A stretch of DNA of 38,839 nucleotides from JBPESN01 sp051710625 (lineage in GTDB: Bacteria; Pseudomonadota; Gammaproteobacteria; Enterobacterales; Enterobacteriaceae), in contig NZ_JBPESN010000019.1 of the NCBI RefSeq assembly GCF_051710625.1, forward strand, positions 1-38,839. The letters run 5' to 3'. The translations under genes were made by a program, and so were the position numbers. Below are positions 8,407 through 17,208 of this stretch, piece by piece. The notes under the pieces are model-generated. The model made no database searches. It was not told the origin of the DNA and saw only the letters and a program-made list of their open reading frames with translations. Position 1 is the stretch's first letter; every line of letters begins with the position of its first letter.

Positions 8407-9626
8407 TTATTGATGATAGTGCTGCATAAGTCGGCCAAATTTGCCAATGGCGGTTTCCAGTTCATCGACCCGCGGCAGCGTCACTATGCGCAAGTGATCC
8501 GGCCAGGGCCAGTTGAACGCGCTGCCCTGAACCAGCAGCACTTTCTCCGGCAACAGCAAATCGAGCACCAGCTTCTGATCATCATAAATATTAAAACGTT
8601 TGGCATCGTAGCGCGGGAACATATAGAGCGCGCCGCTCGGCTTGACGCAAGACACCCCGGGGATGTCGTTGATAAGTTCCCAGGCCCGGTTACGCTGTTC
8701 ATACAGGCGCCCGCCGGGCTGGATAAACTCGTTGATGCTCTGATAGCCGCCAAGGGCGGTTCGTATCGCATGCTGCATCGGTACGTTGGCGTAAAGGCGC
8801 ATTGAAGCCAGCATCTCCAGCCCTTAGATATAGCCTTTGCGTGTTTCTTCGGGCCGTTGAGCACCATCCAGCCCTGGCGGAAACCGGCGACGCGGTAGGT
8901 TTTCGACAGGCCGTTAAAGGTGACGGTAAGGAGATCGGGCGCCAGCACCGCAATAGAATGATGCTCCGCGGCGTCGTAGAGGATTTTGTCGTAAATCTTG
9001 TCCGAGAAAATAATCAAATTATGCTGGCGGGCGATCTCAACCAGAGAGAGCAACATATCTTTACTGTACACCGCGCCGGTCGGGTTATTCGGATTGATTA
9101 ATCGCCAGCCCGCGCGTGCGGGGGGGGTGATTTTGCGACGGATATCGTCCAGATCGGGAAACCAGCCGGCTTCTTCATCGCACAGATAGTGCACCGTATT
9201 GCCGCCCGACAGCGAAATCGATGCCGTCCACAGCGGATAAACCGGCGCCGGGATCAGCATTTCATCACCGCTGTTGAGCAACGCCTGCATGGATTGCTGA
9301 ATCAATTCCGAGACGCCGTTGCCGATATAGACATCCTTCACAGTGAGATCCAGCATTTCGTGCGCCTGGTAATGCTGCATAATAACCTTGCGTGCGGAAT
9401 ACAGCCCTTTGGAGTCACTATAGCCCTGCGCCGTCGGCAGATTGCGGATCACATCCACCAGGATTTCATCGGGGGCGTCAAAACCGAACGGAGCCGGGTT
9501 GCTAATATTTAACTTAATGACTTTATTGCCTTCTTCTTTCAGGCGTTTTGCCTCTTTCAGCACGGGGCCACGAATGTCGTAACAGACGTTTTCCAGTTTG
9601 CTGGATTTTTCTACGGGTGCGACCAC
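8407..9626 (-). pseudogene. alaA: Glutamate-pyruvate aminotransferase AlaA, frameshift plus nonsense
   Basis: AlaA (formerly YfbQ) is a PLP enzyme making alanine from pyruvate and glutamate. The reading frame from a GTG at 9626 matches it well (EKSSKLENVCYDIRGPVLKEAK). The PLP lysine region NGLSKTYRVAGFRQGWM is present. After GPKKHAK near 8837 one base is missing. In the correct frame the next residues read GYI, then a TAA stop (8824-8826) where the homologue has Glu, then GLEMLASMRLYANVP. The C-terminal third is therefore out of frame, ending GRLMQHYHQ. Substitutions at conserved sites (LNISNPAP for LNIGNPAP, SDKIYD for ADEIYD) and an altered stretch beside a run of eight Gs (9120-9127) also suggest relaxed selection. 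Confidence 0.93.
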
Positions 9627-10619
9627 GAGATATTAACCCTTCTGCCAGATAGCGTATTCCCACCATGGATACGCATGATCTGCACAATGTACTCTTGTCC
9701 CGCGCGCTTTTGAAGGAAGAAACTGCGCAGACGGGGATTGCGTGGTGCGCCGGTGGCAAGAGTAAATGAAAAAGTATCCTTATTTAAAAATGACCCTCAA
9801 AACATGCGAGATCGGGATAATTATCCTCCTGATAATTAGCGGAACGGGGTTCGAGAGGGAAATTAATAGAGGTTGGGTGGTCGCTTTTTATACAATCTCT
9901 TCTTTGAATAAAGTAAGGTGTGAGGTCATGGGGGGCAAGGGGACGTTCAGGCGCACAAGGGACGGGGGAGATTTTTGTCTTTGCGTGCTAAGTCCAGGAC
10001 GACCAAAGATCACGCCTGCGCCAGGGCATTGGTAAATGACAAATTTGCCGTTTTGTTGACGAAGTGTTTCATTTTGTTCGTCGTCTGGCGCACGCGGCGA
10101 AATTTAACTTCTTGACCGTCGCGGGGTTATTTATGGTATCTTTATACAAGCGGTCAGATTTATAAAAGAAGGACTATTTTTTTCGTTTAAACAATAGTTA
10201 AGAGAAATTTATATTAATAAGCGGGGGCGCAAGATAAAAAATAACGCTTAATCATTAGTACCTAACATCTATTGCCATTGTTGTTTGAGCATTCAATTAA
10301 TTAAATTAACGTTTGTGCCAAGGCGCCAGCTTATTTTGTTTTATACATCAAGGGGAACAAATGTTATCCTTATTCAAAGCAAATGTATTGACCGCATTTT
10401 GGTGCGTAGTTTCAGTTTAGCGGCAGTCTTTTTTAAGTGGGACCGCGATTGTTGAAGAATGAACCCTCCGGCACAAATACTGCATATCGTTCGAGGCGCC
10501 TGTCCTTACGGACGACACGATATGCCAAGGGCCGGCTTTTGCCAATACGGCGGAGTTACCCCCTTTTGCAAAGCAAGGACAGGAGTTTGTAATTAGAATT
10601 CAAACAGTGAAAACAATAT
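9627..10619. other. Long divergent intergenic region between alaA and lrhA
   Basis: These 993 bp are AT-rich in places and lie between divergent alaA and lrhA. E. coli has a long non-coding gap at the same place, linked to a long lrhA leader. Short ORFs here (for example 9766-10035) have no recognizable similarity and poor composition. An alaA promoter must lie near 9640-9750 and an lrhA promoter further right, but I cannot place hexamers with confidence. No RNA gene is evident. Confidence 0.5.
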
Positions 10620-11579
10620 ATGACCAATGCAAATCGTCCCGCACTCAATCTCGATCTGTTGAGAACGTTTGTTGCCGTCGCCAATCTTAACACCTTCGCG
10701 GCGGCAGCGGCCTCAGTTTGCCGCACGCAATCCGCGGTCAGGCAGCAGATGCAGCGATTGGAACAGCTTGTAGGAAAAGAGTTTTTCGCCCGTCATGGTC
10801 GTAATAAGCTTTTAACTGAACACGGAATTCAACTGCTTGGCTATGCCCGCAAGATTTTGCTGTACAATGATGAGGCTTGTACTTCCCTGATGTTTAGCAA
10901 TATCCAGGACGTGCTGACTATAGGCGCGTCGGGCGATACGGCCGATACCATCCTACCCTACCTGCTAAACCGTGTAACCCGAATTTACCCCAAACTGTCC
11001 GTCGATGTCTGTGTGAAACGCGGTCTGCAAATGGTGGAGATGCTGAACAATGGCGAGGTAAATTTAGCCATTAGCACCCAGAGCGATCGTTATGCCTTCA
11101 CGCATCCTTCCGTGACGCTGCGTACCTCGCCGACATTATGGTACTGTTCGGCGGATTACCGCTTTACGCCCGGCGAAATCGTCCCGCTAATGGTGCTCGA
11201 CGAGCCAAGTCCGTTCCGCACTCTGGCCGTGGAAAGCCTCGATGCAGCGGGAGTGCCGTGGCCGTATCGCCTACATTGCATCGACCCTATCCGCCGTGCG
11301 CGCGGCCGTCAAGGCGGGTATGGGCATCACCCTGCGGCCGGTAGAGATGATGAGCCTCGAACTGTGGGTACTGGGGGTAAGCGCCGGCCTGCCGCGGAGT
11401 TACCCGCCACGCGCTATGCGCTGTGTAAAAACCCGCAGGGCGAAAACAAATTGGCGATGGCAATTTTCAACGCTCTACAATCAGGTAGCGATACCTACAC
11501 GCCAAAACACCGCCCCCGTCGCTGGAAGGGGAAGGGGAAGGGGAAAGTCCTTCGCTTGAAGATGAATGATGCTTTTTAA
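10620..11579 (+). pseudogene. lrhA: LysR-type regulator LrhA with two compensating frameshifts
   Basis: LrhA represses flagellar (flhDC), fimbrial and rpoS-related functions in E. coli. Residues 1-213 match it: LDLLRTFVAVANLNTFAAAA with the LysR helix-turn-helix, LVGKEFFARHGRNKLLTEHG, and an effector-domain start. One extra base near 11262 puts the next homologous stretch (RIAYIASTLSAVRAAVKAGMG ... RPVEMMSLELWVLG) in another frame. A compensating loss near 11393 restores the first frame at ELPATRYALCKNPQGENKL. No stop occurs in the displaced window, so a 319-codon ORF stays open with about 45 wrong residues in the effector domain. Function is very probably lost. SAVRQQMQ replaces the usual SAVSQQMQ in the recognition helix. 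Confidence 0.88.
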
Positions 11580-11583
11580 TTAT

Positions 11584-11614
11584 AATAAGCCACTGATAAT
11601 GGAGCTTATTTTTT
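11584..11614 (+). terminator. Candidate terminator of lrhA
   Basis: AATAAGC (11584-11590) pairs with GCTTATT (11604-11610), followed by a T-run (about 11609-11614) just after the lrhA stop. The stem is short and AT-rich but has a proper U-tract. Confidence 0.55.
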
Positions 11615-11898
11615 GAGAGTATTTTATTAATCCCTTTCTTTGCGTGTTAGTGCGCCCAAATGATCAAAATCCACCATTATCTCCTTATCTCCCTGTGGCG
11701 TATTTCTCCGCCGCCCCCACGCGATTGGCTCGGCTATTTAACGGTCATATCAATAAATCAGAAACGACATTTTAAAAACTCAACCGCCAAAAAGGTGGTT
11801 ATTTGCACAATAAAATCTTAGAAAATCTGTTGAAATGTGTCCTGGATCATAAAAAGGGTTTACCGCTTACGCCGATCCATAGGATTTTTCGCGAAAAT

Positions 11899-11906
11899 GG
11901 TATAAT
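11899..11906 (+). promoter_or_regulatory. Extended -10 promoter, likely for the nuo operon
   Basis: TGGTATAAT gives a perfect TATAAT (11901-11906) with an upstream TG one base away, the extended -10 form. No consensus -35 lies 17 bases upstream, which extended -10 promoters tolerate. The start would be near 11913, leaving a leader of about 300 bases before nuoA. The rest of 11615-12219 contains no protein-coding gene I can support beyond a tiny leader ORF at 12026-12073. ArcA, FNR or NarL sites known from the E. coli nuo promoter were not recognized with confidence. Confidence 0.5.
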
Positions 11907-12090
11907 TGAGCGCAGCTTTCCCTGATGACCGGCCCGCAAGCTGAAATAACGTTTCGGTGACTGACACGATTTAGCTCATTTCCTGCACAATCCCTGTTAA
12001 CTGACCTTTGCAGGTGCAAATTAACATGGGGTTCATGATGTCTAAGTTGACAAAAGGTTATAAAAAGGAGTAAAAAAACCCCACACAATG

Positions 12091-12119
12091 GCCGTGTATC
12101 TCATTACCACACGGCTTTT
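12091..12119 (+). terminator. Stem-loop with short T-run in the nuoA leader
   Basis: GCCGTGT (12091-12097) pairs perfectly with ACACGGC (12109-12115) around an 11-base loop, followed by TTTT. It lies about 100 bases before nuoA and 18 bases after a 15-codon ORF (12026-12073). It could end a short transcript or attenuate readthrough into nuo. This is inference from shape. Confidence 0.45.
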
Positions 12120-12219
12120 ACGGTTTCTTACTTCCTTCCCGTAAATCGATGTGATGCGTAAAACTGCCGAATTCATAGAGCAGCCTGCAAATCGCCACTT
12201 TTGATGAGTAGCAAAGAGA

Positions 12220-12825
12220 ATGTCGATAACCACTGAAATTACCGCTCATTATTGGGCTTTCGCCGTATTCCTCCTGGGTGCGCTGGGTCTGTGCGTCTTC
12301 ATGCTTATCGGTGGTTTTCTGCTGGGCGGCCGCACCCCGGCGCGCTCGAAAAACGTGCCGTTTGAATCCGGGATCGACTCGGTCGGCACCGCAAGATTGC
12401 GCCTTTCAGCTAAATTTTACCTGGTGGCGATGTTTTTCGTCATTTTCGACGTTGAAGCCCTCTATCTTTACGCCTGGGCTACCGCTATTCGCGAAGCGGG
12501 CTGGGTAGGCTTCATCGAGGCAACCATTTTCATTCTTATCCTGTTGGCGGGTTTGGTTTACCTGGTGCGTATCGGCGCCCTTGACTGGACGCCGGAGCGC
12601 TCCCGACGTTTGCGCCGGGCAGGCCCCATTGGCGAACCCCCCCCCGTCATCAAGAGTAACAGCGAGGCAGCAAAATGGATTACACCCTCACCCGCGCAGA
12701 GCCGGACGGCGATAACGAGCGGTATCCCCTGCAAAAACAGGAAATCGTGGCGGATCCGCTGGAGCAGCACATCCATCGCAGCGTTTACCTCGGCAAGCTT
12801 GAAAGCGCGCTGCACAATGCGGTGA
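12220..12825 (+). CDS. nuoA: NADH:quinone oxidoreductase subunit A, C-terminus extended by a C-tract frameshift
   Basis: NuoA is a three-helix membrane subunit of complex I. Residues 1-137 match it: an N-terminal helix, the loop KNVPFESGIDSVGTARLRLSAKFYLVAMFFVIFDVEALYLYAW near the quinone channel, and LVYLVRIGALDWTPERSRR. After GEP lies a run of nine Cs (12637-12645). As written the frame continues into nuoB to give 201 residues. One more C would give a stop (GAG-TAA) ending at about 12660 and the normal 146-147 residues. Only the non-conserved tail is affected, so the subunit may still assemble. The change could be real, a sequencing error, or corrected by slippage. First gene of the operon; weak GAGA ribosome site. 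Confidence 0.85.
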   Translation: MSITTEITAHYWAFAVFLLGALGLCVFMLIGGFLLGGRTPARSKNVPFESGIDSVGTARLRLSAKFYLVAMFFVIFDVEALYLYAWATAIREAGWVGFIEATIFILILLAGLVYLVRIGALDWTPERSRRLRRAGPIGEPPPVIKSNSEAAKWITPSPAQSRTAITSGIPCKNRKSWRIRWSSTSIAAFTSASLKARCTMR

Positions 12826-13349
12826 ACTGGGGACGCGGCAATTCGCTTTGGCCTTACAATTTCGGCCTCTCCTGCTGCTATGTCGAAATGACCACCTCCT
12901 TTACCGCCGTGCACGACGTGGCGCGCTTCGGTTCGGAAGTTATTCGCGCCTCACCGCGCCAGGCGGATTTCATGGTGGTGGCGGGGACGCCTTTCACCAA
13001 GATGGCGCCCGTCATTCAGCGTCTTTACAACCAGATGCTGGAGCCGAAATGGGTTATCTCCATGGGCGCCTGTGCCAATTCCGGCGGAATGTACGATATT
13101 TATTCTGTTGTGCAGGGCGTCGATAAATTCCTGCCGGTGGACGTCTACATTCCCGGCTGTCCGCCACGCCCTGAAGCGTACATCCAGGCGCTGCTATTGC
13201 TGAAGGAGTCTATCGGCAAAGAACGCCGCCCGCTCTCCTGGGTGGTGGGCGATCAGGGCGTCTATCGCGCCAATATGGAGTCGGAACGTCAACGTAAGCA
13301 CGGTGATCGTATCGCGGTCACCCATCTGCGCACACCCGACGAAATTTAA
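12675..13349 (+). CDS. nuoB: NADH:quinone oxidoreductase subunit B (cluster N2 subunit)
   Basis: NuoB (224 residues) carries the terminal 4Fe-4S cluster N2 that reduces quinone. Ligand motifs are complete: the tandem cysteines in LSCCYVEM, the cysteine in GACANSGG and the cysteine in PGCPPRPEAY. It begins MDYTLTRAEPDGDNERYPLQKQEIV and ends RIAVTHLRTPDEI, both family-typical. There is a small local insertion relative to E. coli (KLESALHNAVNWGR). Its start lies inside the frameshifted extension of nuoA. Confidence 0.97.
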   Translation: MDYTLTRAEPDGDNERYPLQKQEIVADPLEQHIHRSVYLGKLESALHNAVNWGRGNSLWPYNFGLSCCYVEMTTSFTAVHDVARFGSEVIRASPRQADFMVVAGTPFTKMAPVIQRLYNQMLEPKWVISMGACANSGGMYDIYSVVQGVDKFLPVDVYIPGCPPRPEAYIQALLLLKESIGKERRPLSWVVGDQGVYRANMESERQRKHGDRIAVTHLRTPDEI

Positions 13350-13418
13350 CGCGCGGATACGCATGCCGACCGCGGCTGATAAGCGCGCCGGCATGTGCCG
13401 GCACAGCCAAATGTGGTG

Positions 13419-15227
13419 ATGATAACTATGACAGAGTTGATGACGCAGAATTCCGACCTGCCGGCCTGGCAAACGCAGGATCATCTGGATGATCCGGTGA
13501 TTGGCGAGTTGCGTAACCATTTCGGGCCGGACGCTTTCAGCGTGCAGCCGACCCGTACCGGTATTCCGGTCATTTGGGTGATGCGCGAGCAGGTCCTCAA
13601 GGTGCTGACCTTTCTGAAGAAGCTGCCAAAACCGTACGTGATGCTTTATGACCTGCACGGGGTGGACGAGCGCCTGCGTACCCACCGCCAGGGCTTGCCG
13701 GCGGCGGATTTTACCGTTTTCTATCATCTGATTTCCATCGATCGCAATCGCGACATTATGCTGAAGGTCGCGCTGTCGAAAAACGACCTGCATCTGCCTA
13801 CCTGCACCCGCATTTTCCCCAACGCCAACTGGTATGAGCGTGAAACCTGGGAAATGTTCGGCATGACCTTTAACGGCCACCCGCACCTGACCCGTATCAT
13901 GATGCCGAAAAGCTGGGAAGGACACCCGCTGCGCAAGGATTATCCGGCGCGCGCCACTGAATTCGATCCTTTCGTCCTCACCAAACAAAAAGAAGATCTG
14001 GAGATGGAAGGGCTGACCTTCAAGCCGGAAGAGTGGGGCATGAAACGCGGCACGGACAATGAGGACTTCATGTTTCTCAACCTGGGGCCGAACCATCCTT
14101 CCGCGCACGGCGTGTTCCGCATCATTTTGCAGCTCGACGGCGAAGAGATCGTCGATTGCGTGCCCGATATCGGTTACCACCACCGCGGCGCCGAAAAGAT
14201 GGGCGAGCGCCAGTCCTGGCATAGCTATATCCCTTATACCGACCGTGTCGAATACCTCGGCGGCTGCGTCAACGAAATGCCTTACGTGCTGGCGGTAGAA
14301 AAGCTGGCCGGCATCGTGGTGCCCGATCGCGTTAATGTGATCCGGGTGATGCTGTCGGAGCTGTTCCGCATCAACAGCCACCTGCTGTACATCAGTACCT
14401 ATATTCAGGACGTGGGCGGGATGACGCCGGTGTTCCTGGCGTTTACCGACCGTCAGAAGATCTATGATGTGGTCGAGGCGATCACCGGTTTTCGTATGCA
14501 TCCGGCCTGGTTCCGCATCGGCGGCGTGGCGCACGATTTGCCGCGTGGTTGGGAAGGGTTGCTGCGCGAGTTCCTCGACTGGCTGCCGAAGCGTCTGGAC
14601 AGCTATGTCAAAGCGGCGCTCCGCAACAGCGTACTGCGCGCCCGCGCCGAGGGCGTCGCCGCCTATGGCGCGAAAGAGGCGCTGGACTGGGGCGTGACCG
14701 GCGCAGCGCTGCGCGCCACCGGCATCGATTTTGATGTGCGGAAATGGCGTCCGTATTCCGGCTACGAAAACTTCGACTTCGAGGTGCCGGTGGGCGATGG
14801 CGTGAGCGACTGCTATAGCCGCGTGATGTTGAAGGTGGAAGAGATGCGCCAAAGTCTGCGCATCCTTGAGCAGTGCCTGAACAACATGCCGGCAGGCCCC
14901 TTCAAAGCCGATCATCCGCTGACCACGCCGCCGCCGAAAGAGCGCACCTTGCAGCATATCGAGACGCTTATCACGCACTTCCTGCAGGTCTCGTGGGGGC
15001 CGGTGATGCCGGCTAACGAATCATTCCAGATGATCGAGGCCACCAAAGGCATCAACAGCTATTACCTGACCAGCGATGGCAGCACAATGAGTTACCGGAC
15101 GCGTATCCGCACGCCCAGTTTCCCTCATTTGCAGCAAATTCCCTTGGTTATTCGCGGCAGCCTGGTATCGGATTTGATCGTATATCTGGGCAGTATTGAT
15201 TTCGTTATGTCAGATGTGGACCGCTAA
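13419..15227 (+). CDS. nuoC: NADH:quinone oxidoreductase fused subunit C/D
   Basis: This 602-residue protein has an N-terminal NuoC (30-kDa) domain up to about residue 190 (YERETWEMFGMTFNGHP, GHPLRKDYP). It continues into a NuoD (49-kDa) domain from about 205 (NLGPNHPSAHGVFRI, GYHHRGAEKMGERQSW ... LGSIDFVMSDVDR). The NuoD part forms the quinone pocket with NuoB, and its HPSAHG histidine region is intact. The C/D fusion is typical of Enterobacterales. The ATG at 13419 aligns best with E. coli; 13428 is an alternative. A GC-rich inverted repeat (13387-13402) sits in the 69-base gap after nuoB. Confidence 0.96.
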   Translation: MITMTELMTQNSDLPAWQTQDHLDDPVIGELRNHFGPDAFSVQPTRTGIPVIWVMREQVLKVLTFLKKLPKPYVMLYDLHGVDERLRTHRQGLPAADFTVFYHLISIDRNRDIMLKVALSKNDLHLPTCTRIFPNANWYERETWEMFGMTFNGHPHLTRIMMPKSWEGHPLRKDYPARATEFDPFVLTKQKEDLEMEGLTFKPEEWGMKRGTDNEDFMFLNLGPNHPSAHGVFRIILQLDGEEIVDCVPDIGYHHRGAEKMGERQSWHSYIPYTDRVEYLGGCVNEMPYVLAVEKLAGIVVPDRVNVIRVMLSELFRINSHLLYISTYIQDVGGMTPVFLAFTDRQKIYDVVEAITGFRMHPAWFRIGGVAHDLPRGWEGLLREFLDWLPKRLDSYVKAALRNSVLRARAEGVAAYGAKEALDWGVTGAALRATGIDFDVRKWRPYSGYENFDFEVPVGDGVSDCYSRVMLKVEEMRQSLRILEQCLNNMPAGPFKADHPLTTPPPKERTLQHIETLITHFLQVSWGPVMPANESFQMIEATKGINSYYLTSDGSTMSYRTRIRTPSFPHLQQIPLVIRGSLVSDLIVYLGSIDFVMSDVDR

Positions 15228-15229
15228 TT

Positions 15230-15763
15230 ATGCAGCAACAGCAAGATACCCCCAAGCATGCGACGGCGGCGGGGCTGGACGCCGCCACCGAAACGTTCGA
15301 GCTGAGTCGCGAAGAGCGCGAAGCCATCGAGCATGAGAAGCACCATTACGAGGATGCGCGCGCCGCCTCGATCGAAGCGCTGAAAATCGTGCAGAAGAAT
15401 CGCGGTTGGGTGCCGGACGGGGCCATCACGGCCATCGCGCAGGTGCTGGGCATTCCCGGCAGCGATGTCGAAGGGGTGGCCACGTTTTACAGCCAAATTT
15501 TCCGTCAGCCGGTGGGGCGCCATATTATCCGCTATTGCGACAGCGTGGTCTGCCATATTACCGGTTATCAGGGCATTCAGGCCGCGCTTGAGCAATCGCT
15601 GAACATCAAGCCGGGCCAGACTACGCCCGACGGTCGCTTCACCCTGCTGCCCACCTGCTGTCTGGGCAATTGCGACAAAGGACCGACCATGATGGTGGAT
15701 GACGATACCCACGTGCATCTGACGCCGGAAGGCATTGGTCCGCTGCTGGAGCAATATCAATGA
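15230..15763 (+). CDS. nuoE: NADH:quinone oxidoreductase subunit E (cluster N1a)
   Basis: This 177-residue thioredoxin-like 24-kDa subunit of the NADH dehydrogenase module holds the 2Fe-2S cluster N1a. All four cysteine ligands are visible: two in YCDSVVCHITG and two in TCCLGNCDKGP. The body matches the family from FELSREEREAIEHE onward. The N-terminus is about 11 residues longer than in E. coli. It starts two bases after the nuoC stop and overlaps nuoF by four bases (ATGA), indicating translational coupling. Confidence 0.97.
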   Translation: MQQQQDTPKHATAAGLDAATETFELSREEREAIEHEKHHYEDARAASIEALKIVQKNRGWVPDGAITAIAQVLGIPGSDVEGVATFYSQIFRQPVGRHIIRYCDSVVCHITGYQGIQAALEQSLNIKPGQTTPDGRFTLLPTCCLGNCDKGPTMMVDDDTHVHLTPEGIGPLLEQYQ

Positions 15764-17109
15764 CCAAAACCACTGTCCGCTTGGCGGAAACGCACCCGCT
15801 GACCTGGCGGCTGCGCGATGACCATCAGCCGGTATGGCTGGACGAATATCAGAGCAAAAACGGCTACGTCGGCGCACGCAAGGCGCTGAGCGGCATGGCG
15901 CAGGACGATATCGTTGCGCTTGTGAAAGACTCGGGCCTGAAAGGACGCGGTGGCGCCGGCTTCTCGACCGGCCTGAAGTGGAGCCTGATGCCGAAAGATT
16001 TCGCCATGAACATTCGCTATTTGCTGTGCAATGCCGATGAAATGGAGCCGGGCACCTATAAAGACCGTTTGCTGATGGAGCAACTGCCGCACCTGCTGGT
16101 GGAAGGGATGCTGATCGCCGCCTTCGCGCTGAAAGCCTATCGTGGCTATATTTTCCTGCGCGGTGAGTATATCGAGGCGGCGGCAAACTTGCGCCGCGCG
16201 ATAGCCGAGGCCACCGAGGCCGGTTGGCTGGGCAAAAATATTTTGGGCGGCAGGTTTGACTTTGAGCTTATCGTCCACACCGGCGCCGGGCGCTATATCT
16301 GCGGCGAAGAGACCGCGCTTATCAATTCCCTGGAAGGGCGCCGTGCCAACCCGCGCTCGAAACCGCCGTTTCCGGCCAGCGCCGGCGCCTGGGGTAAACC
16401 CACCTGCGTTAACAACGTCGAAACATTATGCAACGTGCCTGCCATCCTGGAGCATGGGGTAGACTGGTATCAAGGCATCACCGCCGGCAAGAGCAACGAC
16501 GCCGGCACCAAGCTGATGGGCTTCTCCGGTCGGGTGAAAAACCCCGGCGTCTGGGAACTGCCGTTCGGCATCACCGCGCGCGAGATCCTCGAGGATTACG
16601 CCGGCGGCATGCGCGATGGCCTGACCCTGAAAGCCTGGCAGCCCGGCGGCGCCGGCGTCGACTTTTTGACCCAGGATCACCTGGATCTGCCGATGGATTT
16701 TGAGAATATCGGCAAAGCGGGCAGCCGGCTCGGCACCGCGCTGGCGATGGCGGTGGACAACGAAATTAACATGGTGTCGTTAACGCGCAATCTGGAAGAG
16801 TTTTTTGTCCGGGAATCCTGCGGCTGGTGTACACCGTGCCGCGACGGCCTGCCGTGGAGCGTCAAGCTGCTGCGTGCGCTGGAGAGCGGCAAAGGCCAGC
16901 CCGAGGATATTGAAACCCTGGAGCAGCTGTGCCGCTTCCTTGGCCCCGGTAAAACCTTCTGCGCCCATGCGCCCGGGGCGGTGGAGCCGTTGCAAAGCGC
17001 GATTAAATATTTCCGCTCCGAGTTTGAGGCGGGTATCAGCGTTGAACATTTGGGCAATACGCACGCCATCGCCGGTGTGCAGCCCAACCTATTAAAAGCG
17101 CGCTGGTAA
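15760..17109 (+). CDS. nuoF: NADH:quinone oxidoreductase subunit F (NADH/FMN site)
   Basis: NuoF (449 residues) oxidizes NADH with FMN and carries cluster N3. The glycine-rich NADH/FMN region GLKGRGGAGFSTGLKW, the NADEMEPGTYKDR segment and the FMN-site stretch TGAGRYICGEETALINSLEG are all present. Cluster N3 ligands appear in ESCGWCTPCRDGLPW and in FCAHAPGAVEPL. Length and ends are normal and no lesion is seen. Confidence 0.97.
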   Translation: MTKTTVRLAETHPLTWRLRDDHQPVWLDEYQSKNGYVGARKALSGMAQDDIVALVKDSGLKGRGGAGFSTGLKWSLMPKDFAMNIRYLLCNADEMEPGTYKDRLLMEQLPHLLVEGMLIAAFALKAYRGYIFLRGEYIEAAANLRRAIAEATEAGWLGKNILGGRFDFELIVHTGAGRYICGEETALINSLEGRRANPRSKPPFPASAGAWGKPTCVNNVETLCNVPAILEHGVDWYQGITAGKSNDAGTKLMGFSGRVKNPGVWELPFGITAREILEDYAGGMRDGLTLKAWQPGGAGVDFLTQDHLDLPMDFENIGKAGSRLGTALAMAVDNEINMVSLTRNLEEFFVRESCGWCTPCRDGLPWSVKLLRALESGKGQPEDIETLEQLCRFLGPGKTFCAHAPGAVEPLQSAIKYFRSEFEAGISVEHLGNTHAIAGVQPNLLKARW

Positions 17110-17180
17110 ATTGTCCATGCGACACGAGCGGGTCAGGCGGAGCGCACGCGCTTTGCACCCTGAACGCATTTTTGATTAAC

Positions 17181-17197
17181 GCCCGCCGTTGGCGGGC
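17181..17197 (+). promoter_or_regulatory. GC-rich hairpin just upstream of nuoG
   Basis: GCCCGC (17181-17186) and GCGGGC (17192-17197) form a 6-bp stem with a 5-base loop in the 99-base nuoF-nuoG gap, 11 bases before the nuoG start. There is no T-run, so termination is unlikely; it could affect mRNA processing or nuoG translation. No other gene is seen in the gap. Confidence 0.45.
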
Positions 17198-17208
17198 CTC
17201 ACCTGAGC

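Noticed and set aside
9766..10035. 89-codon frame in the alaA-lrhA gap
   Set aside because: It starts with a hydrophobic stretch but has no ribosome site, no family resemblance and sits in a region that is non-coding in E. coli.
12047..12052. TTGACA hexamer upstream of nuoA as a -35 box
   Set aside because: No acceptable -10 lies 16-18 bases downstream (GTAAAA only); the TATAAA nearby is too close.
13194..14978. 594-codon open frame on the minus strand opposite nuoB/nuoC
   Set aside because: It lies wholly antisense to strongly conserved nuo genes, is rich in His, Arg and Gln as expected for a GC-rich shadow frame, and shows no recognizable domain.
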